Source of the DNA: Nigerium sp.
GTDB taxonomy: Bacteria > Actinomycetota > Actinomycetes > Propionibacteriales > Propionibacteriaceae
Assembly (NCBI GenBank): GCA_016711325.1
Contig: JADJTH010000003.1
Location: 1-26,916 of the forward strand
Length of the DNA: 26,916 nt
Reading direction: 5' to 3'
Each line of letters begins with the position of its first letter. Positions within the stretch are counted from its first letter, which is position 1. Shown here one piece after another: positions 21,890 through 26,916 of the stretch. Made by a program: the position numbers and the translations under genes. Below the pieces are notes generated by a model. That model did no database searches, was not told where the DNA came from, and saw only the letters and a program-made list of their open reading frames with translations.

Positions 21890-23309
21890 CTAGCCCAACG
21901 AAAAGTTCCGCACATGCCCGATTCTGTGGGCTGCGGCGATGCTGACCCGCTCACCACCGCGAGGGCGGTCATCAGCGTGCCGAAGTCCGGGCGTCGGTGG
22001 CCTGCGTGCCGAGGCGCGGCGAAGACCGTTCCGCCGCTCCCGCGAACACCGCGTTGCCGCTCGTTTCGCCGACCTGCAGCGAGCTGGTGTTGCGGGCCGA
22101 TGTCGGACGCGGAGGACAGCTGCATGGTCACCAGCGAGGTGGATGCCGACTGCAGACCCATGCCGAGACCCGCGAACACGCTGCCGACCGTGGGCAGGAT
22201 CAGGTCGCCGGTTCCCAGCCATCCGGACGCCGCGACGATCGCGACGCCCGCGGCCAGGCTGCACGAGCCGGCCACGATGATCTGGTCGCGCGAGCGCCGC
22301 AGCCACGGGCGCGCCTGCAGCCACGACCCCACCATCCAGCCCACCGACCCGACGGTGATCACGGCGCCGGCCATCATCAGGACGCCCCACGTCCGGTCAG
22401 CATCAGCGGCAGGAACGTCTGCATGCCGAAGAAGCTGCCCGCCATGAGTCCGCGCACCATGATCGTCGCCGACAAACCGGGCGCGACCGGGGTGAAGCCC
22501 TGCGGCATCAGCTTGGGGAACCACACGACGAGCAGCGCGACCGCGGCCAGCCCCCACACCAGCGACAACGGCTCGAGGCGCTGGCCGGCCCACTGGAGCA
22601 GGGCGAGGCCGACCGCCACCGCGAAGGCGGCGTGGGTGGGGACAGCGGGCGGGGGCAGCGTCGTCCGCCGTGAGGGCCGACGGGGCGTCGGTCGCGGCGT
22701 CCGTCGCGGCGTCGGTCGCGGCGTCCGTCGCGGCCGGGGCGGACATCCTCGCGAGCGTCGGCGCCTGAACGCCGGGCCGATCGCGACCAGCGGCAGCACC
22801 GACCAGAACACCCAGTGCCACGAGAACGTTTCGCTCAGCCAGGCGGCCACCGCGGGGCCGACGAAGGACGGCAGCATCCAGCAGGCGGAGTACCAGGTCA
22901 TGATCCCGGCGCGCTCGGCCGGGTCGTAGGCGACCGCGGTGAGCACCATGAGCGCCAGGTTCAGCGCGCCACCGCCGAGACCCTGTATGGCGCGCCCGAC
23001 GAGAGCGCCAGCATCGTCGGTGCGAGCGCCCGCCACGACGACGCCGACCGCGAACACCGCCAGCCCGGCGAGCAGCGGACCGGTCGGGCCGATCCGGTCG
23101 CAAAGCCGGCCGGCGACGACGATGGCGAACATCTGCGGGATCATCACCGCGGTGAACGCCCACGCGTACAGTTGCAGGTCCCCCAGGTCGGCGCGGCTGC
23201 GGGCATGGCGGTGACCACGGCCATGCCCTCGAAGGCCACGGCCGTCACGCACAGCAGCAGGCCGATCGTCAGGCCGCGACGGGAGGATGACCACGAGGAC
23301 CCATTCCAT
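21890..23309 (-). CDS. MFS efflux transporter (several frameshifts)
   Basis: A major-facilitator membrane protein of about 470 residues, probably a drug exporter given the MarR gene beside it. N-terminal TM1 reads GLTIGLLLCVTAVAFEGMAV and VTAMPAAA, then DLQLYAWAFTAVMIPQMFAI, AGRLCDRIGPTGPLLAGLAV, GRAIQGLGGGALNLALMVL, and WMLPSFVGPAVAAWLSETFSW (TM5 motif C-like). The C-terminal half has SATIMVRGLMAGSFFGMQTF, GWMVGSWLQARPWLRR, PTVGSVFAGLGMGLQSA and a final HVRNFSLG. At least five frameshifts are needed (about 23280, 23200, 22390, 22080, 21960), and possibly two more around the central loop. The start at 23309 (MEWVLV) is uncertain. Confidence 0.82.
22685..22732. repeat. 12-bp tandem repeat (two exact 24-bp units) in the MFS gene
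   Basis: Four 12-base units alternate GCGTCGGTCGCG and GCGTCCGTCGCG, that is two perfect 24-base copies. They fall in the central cytoplasmic loop. In one frame they encode (ATDA)n, in another an R/P/T-rich stretch. Confidence 0.85.
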
Positions 23310-23419
23310 CACGCCCGCGTCCCGCAGCACGACCCGCCCCGGTGCAGGGTGACTGCCCCGGTGGCGGCGCGCCTCGGCGCGGACCCGCGCCACCGTCCCG
23401 TATCCGGGCCGGCCTTGAT

Positions 23420-23425
23420 TACCAT
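23420..23425 (+). promoter_or_regulatory. -10 element of a leaderless DUF3039 promoter
   Basis: TACCAT, 6 bases upstream of the DUF3039 ATG. Confidence 0.4.
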
Positions 23426-23431
23426 GGGCGC

Positions 23432-23714
23432 ATGACCCAGCTCACTCGGCCCCCGGATCTGGGACGGTTCTCGACGAACGCACCGAGTTTCGGCCCGACG
23501 AGGGCGACCACGAGCGCTTCAGCCACTACGTACCCAAGAACAAGCTCACGGAGGCCATGGTGATGGGAACCCCGGTGGTGGCGCTGTGCGGCAAGGTGTG
23601 GGTGCCCAGCTGCAATCCCGACCGGTTCCCGGTCTGCCCGGAGTGCAAGGAGATCTGGGCGTCCTTCCGCGGCGGCGAGCCCGGCGGCAACGGCGGCGAC
23701 ACCGGGGCGAGTAG
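23432..23714 (+). CDS. DUF3039 family protein (frameshifted)
   Basis: A small (~94-residue) actinobacterial protein of unknown function. After MTQLTRPPDLG a one-base loss near 23463 changes frame, and the body continues as TVLDERTEFRPDEGDHERFS, HYVPKNKLTEAMVMGTPVVA, LCGKVWVPSCNPDRFPVCPE and CKEIWASF. The conserved LCGK...C...FPVCPxCKE cysteines suggest a zinc-binding knuckle. A second indel in the GGGG run near 23705 would bring the TAG at 23712 into frame (ending GE). The next gene starts 2 bases later. Confidence 0.8.
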
Positions 23715-23716
23715 CC

Positions 23717-24213
23717 GTGCGCGGCCGTGTGGTCATCCTGGCCCGGCATGCCAAGTCGTCGTGGGCGACCAACGACCCCGACCTGGCGCGTCCGTTGTCG
23801 GGCCGCGGGAAACGTGACGGCCTCGCCGCGGGCCGACGGCTGGCCGATTTCCACATCGACGTCGCGCTGGTCTCCCCGCGACGAGGGCCAGGCAGACGTG
23901 GCAGCGCCATCAGGACGGTGGCGCGCGGGCGTCCGAGGTGCGCGAGTCCGACGCGCTGTACTACGCCGGCACCGACGACGTCGTCGACCTGCTGCGCGGT
24001 CTGCCCGCCAGCGCCCGCACCGTCCTCGTCGTGGGGCACGAACCGCTGATCAGCGACCTCGCGCTCACGCTCGCCGCACCGAACGATCGGACGCGCGCGA
24101 TCGAGATGAGGTTTCCCACGTCGGCGCTGGCCGTGCTCGTCGACGACGGCGAGTGGTCGGATCTCGACGATGGCGTGTGCGATCTCGTCGCGTTCGAGAT
24201 TCCGCGCGGCTGA
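23717..24213 (+). CDS. SixA-type histidine phosphatase (one frameshift)
   Basis: A ~165-residue member of the histidine phosphatase superfamily of the SixA type. VVILARHAKSSW carries the RHA motif with the phospho-accepting His, followed by DLARPLSGRGKRDG and DVALVSP. After a shift near 23880 it goes on with TRARQTWQ, YAGTDDVVDLLRGLPASART, VVGHEPLISDLALTL with the second catalytic His, and ends FEIPRG. SixA members dephosphorylate phosphohistidine in proteins; the partner here is unknown. The GTG start lies 2 bases after the DUF3039 stop, so the pair is co-translated. Confidence 0.87.
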
Positions 24214-24216
24214 ACG

Positions 24217-24235
24217 CGATCCCGGGCCGGGATCG
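24217..24235. terminator. Bidirectional hairpin between sixA and ahcY
   Basis: CGATCCCG-GGC-CGGGATCG, a perfect 8-bp stem with a 3-base loop, placed in the 27-base gap between convergent stop codons. No T-tract on either side. Confidence 0.6.
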
Positions 24236-24240
24236 GCCGC

Positions 24241-25651
<1,411 letters not shown>

Positions 25652-25659
25652 GACGGGCA

Positions 25660-25665
25660 ACCCTA
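25660..25665 (-). promoter_or_regulatory. -10 element of a leaderless ahcY promoter
   Basis: TAGGGT on the minus strand, 8 bases upstream of the proposed GTG; identical to the malQ element. Confidence 0.4.
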
Positions 25666-26132
25666 CCGCTGTCCATCAGGCTCCTTCACCCGGCTCCGTC
25701 GAGCCCTCGGTCCTACAGCACTCCGCGGAGTTGGTCCACCGCCCCGACGGAACAACGTCAGCGCCTCGGCTGCCCCGGCCCCGCCAGCGCGTTCGTGATC
25801 GACGGCTGGCCCAGCAACACCCGGTGCGGCGGCCAGCGCGAGTCCGCCGGCCTCGCCGTCAGCGCCACTACACCGACCCCGGGAGGGCCGTCCACTTGCC
25901 CCAGTTGGTCCCCCCGTGGGGTCACGCCACCCGAGGGGCTTCCTCGACCGACCCGGCTGCGCGCCGCTGCCGAGCTGCCGGCCGAGTCCCATCTCAATGG
26001 TGAGTGCCTCGAAGGCCTCCTGTCGGATGTCGGCCGACACGTTGATCTCAAACGGCCGGATGACATTCACGGTGGCGATGCGGATCAGCGCAAGAATGGC
26101 CTGGTCCTCTGCTCGATATGCGTTCAATCCCG
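25666..26132. other. Unassigned region; part of it looks protein-coding on the minus strand
   Basis: About 470 bases between ahcY and the DUF222 stop with no gene I can name. From about 26115 down to 25970 the minus strand reads YRAEDQAILALIRIATVN and VIRPFEINVSADIRQEAFEA, with mostly G/C third codon positions, which looks coding. A GTG at 26070 is a possible start but has no ribosome site. The frame continues to 25663 as low-complexity G/R/A-rich protein that looks out of frame. Given the indels nearby, this may be a small gene broken by errors. No tRNA, repeat or terminator was seen. Confidence 0.25.
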
Positions 26133-26916
26133 TCAGGCCTGCTCGAGCCAGTCGGGTGGTTCTTGGTTCCACCAGTCGTGCTCACTGGCGGCGGGGCGTC
26201 CGATCCGAACGGTTCCCGCCGGAGTGACGGGCATACGTGTACCCGTGAGGCGACGTCCAGATCAGCCGGCCGGGCTCGGATTACTCCAGCTTCCAACCGC
26301 CGCGGTGCGGACGCGATGCGCGAAAACCGCTTCAACGGCGCCAGATTGTCGACCTCCGTCGGGCCACCCTCACCGTAGGGCTTCTGAGTGATCCAGATCG
26401 CACGCGGTGGAACGTTGGCTGCCGTACGGGAAGGCGTCCACAGGGAAGCGCTCGGTGACGGCGAGTCGCGTCGGGAATGTCGTAAACCTCGGCTGGCATG
26501 AGTTGCCGCGCGTCAACAACGGGCCGCACGGTGACTGTGCAGCCGTCGAGCAGGCTGAGCTGGGTGTGAGGACCGCGCCCCGGCCCTGACCCGGGCCACC
26601 GGCGACAGCACCAACGAATCCGCGCTTCTGACGCCCACGGCGTCGATGCCGGTGGTGGCATCGATCCGGACGACGATCTGCGCTGCGCGCGGGAGCTCTG
26701 ACTGACCCAGCGCCTGACGAGCCAGAACACCCACCGCCACCGCGCGGCGGTGATCGCGTGACAGTTGCACACCCACCGCTTCGCCAAGCCGGCTCGAGTC
26801 AGCCGGGGTGCCATCGAGCAGCGTTGCGGCGAGCGCGTCCAGCGCCTGATCGAATGCGACACCGTCGGCGGCGTCCAGGCGGCCCCACAGGTCACAATGC
26901 CCATCGACGATCCGGC
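26133..26916 (-). CDS. DUF222/HNH endonuclease-domain protein (13E12 family), C-terminal part
   Basis: The gene runs off the window at its 5' side. The visible ~260 residues begin with IVDGHCDLWGRLDAADGVAF and DQALDALAATLLDGTPADSS, typical of the DUF222 helical domain. RRAVAVGVLARQALGQ and LSLLDGCTVTVRPVVDA, MPAEVYDIPDATRR follow, then the HNH part: RFPVDAFPYGSQRSTACDLD, H and PYGEGGPTEVDNLAPLKRFS, where the HNH-type D-x-DH and N residues are visible. It ends with LIWTSPHGYTYA, VTPAGTVRIGRPAASEHDWW and NQEPPDWLEQA. Frameshifts occur near 26575, 26480, 26390, 26330 and 26240. Members occur in many copies in actinobacteria; their function is not settled. Codon third positions are somewhat less G/C-rich than in neighbouring genes. 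Confidence 0.85.

Noticed and set aside
22640..22790. The tandem repeats as a CRISPR array
   Set aside because: Units are contiguous 12-mers with no unique spacers and lie inside a coding region.
25666..26132. A ManA C-terminal domain upstream of ahcY
   Set aside because: A few scattered residues looked cupin-like when frames were mixed, but no continuous motif supports it.

Overview
The window is high-GC, gene-dense DNA from an actinobacterium. The family-level guess of Propionibacteriaceae is inference. The evidence is strong G/C third positions, frequent GTG starts, 4-nt ATGA/GTGA overlaps between genes, an IdeR/DtxR-type iron box, a DUF222/13E12 HNH gene, DUF3039, DUF2017 beside clpS, and the order pncB / clpS-DUF2017 ... 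murI ... rph ... rdgB, which is also the order I recall from mycobacteria.

Layout. 1-1413 (+): the end of a HAD phosphatase and a nitronate monooxygenase. 1495-1578 (-): tRNA-Leu(UAG). 1604-4964 (-): a compact operon thyA > alpha/beta hydrolase > folA > dinB. 5029-8028 (-): rph > sugar-porter MFS > rdgB. 8092-12100 (-): a sugar ABC importer (truncated binding protein > MalF-type > MalG-type permease) followed by a GH13 alpha-glucosidase. Head to head with it lies the C-terminal part of a ROK-family protein (+, 12096-12645). 12720-16143 (-): feoA > feoB > feoC, then murI. 16223-17100 (-): clpS > DUF2017, divergent from pncB > pncA (+, 17171-19082; NAD salvage). 19130-21270 (-): malQ. 21306-23309 (-): an MFS exporter, then a MarR regulator with its own operator-like promoter. 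23432-24213 (+): DUF3039 and a SixA-type phosphatase. 24241-25651 (-): ahcY. 25666-26132: unassigned. 26133-end (-): the C-terminal part of a DUF222/HNH protein that runs off the window.

How the genes fit together. The importer, glucosidase and ROK remnant form a standard oligosaccharide-uptake cassette, with malQ further along as a second glucan enzyme. ThyA and FolA form the thymidylate/folate cycle, and RdgB and DinB add nucleotide-pool and DNA-damage functions. Feo is an iron-repressible Fe(II) uptake operon. PncA and PncB recycle nicotinamide.

Quality caveat, central to reading this window. Every gene before about 12.1 kb is an intact frame. From about 12.1 kb to the end most longer genes (ROK, murI, feoB, pncB, malQ, marR, MFS, DUF3039, sixA, ahcY, DUF222) are broken by single-base indels, several of them in C or G runs, while protein similarity continues across the breaks. 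I read these as sequence errors, not gene decay, and annotate them as CDS spanning several frames. The change of quality coincides with a junction at about 12.1 kb where two genes both lack their 5' ends. That junction is either a real deletion or an assembly join.

No clearly new defence or mobile system is visible. The most useful observations are the decapitated divergent pair, a recurring leaderless-promoter signature (TANNNT 6-8 nt before seven start codons), the iron box lying on the feoA -10, and a hydrolase locked into the thyA-folA operon.
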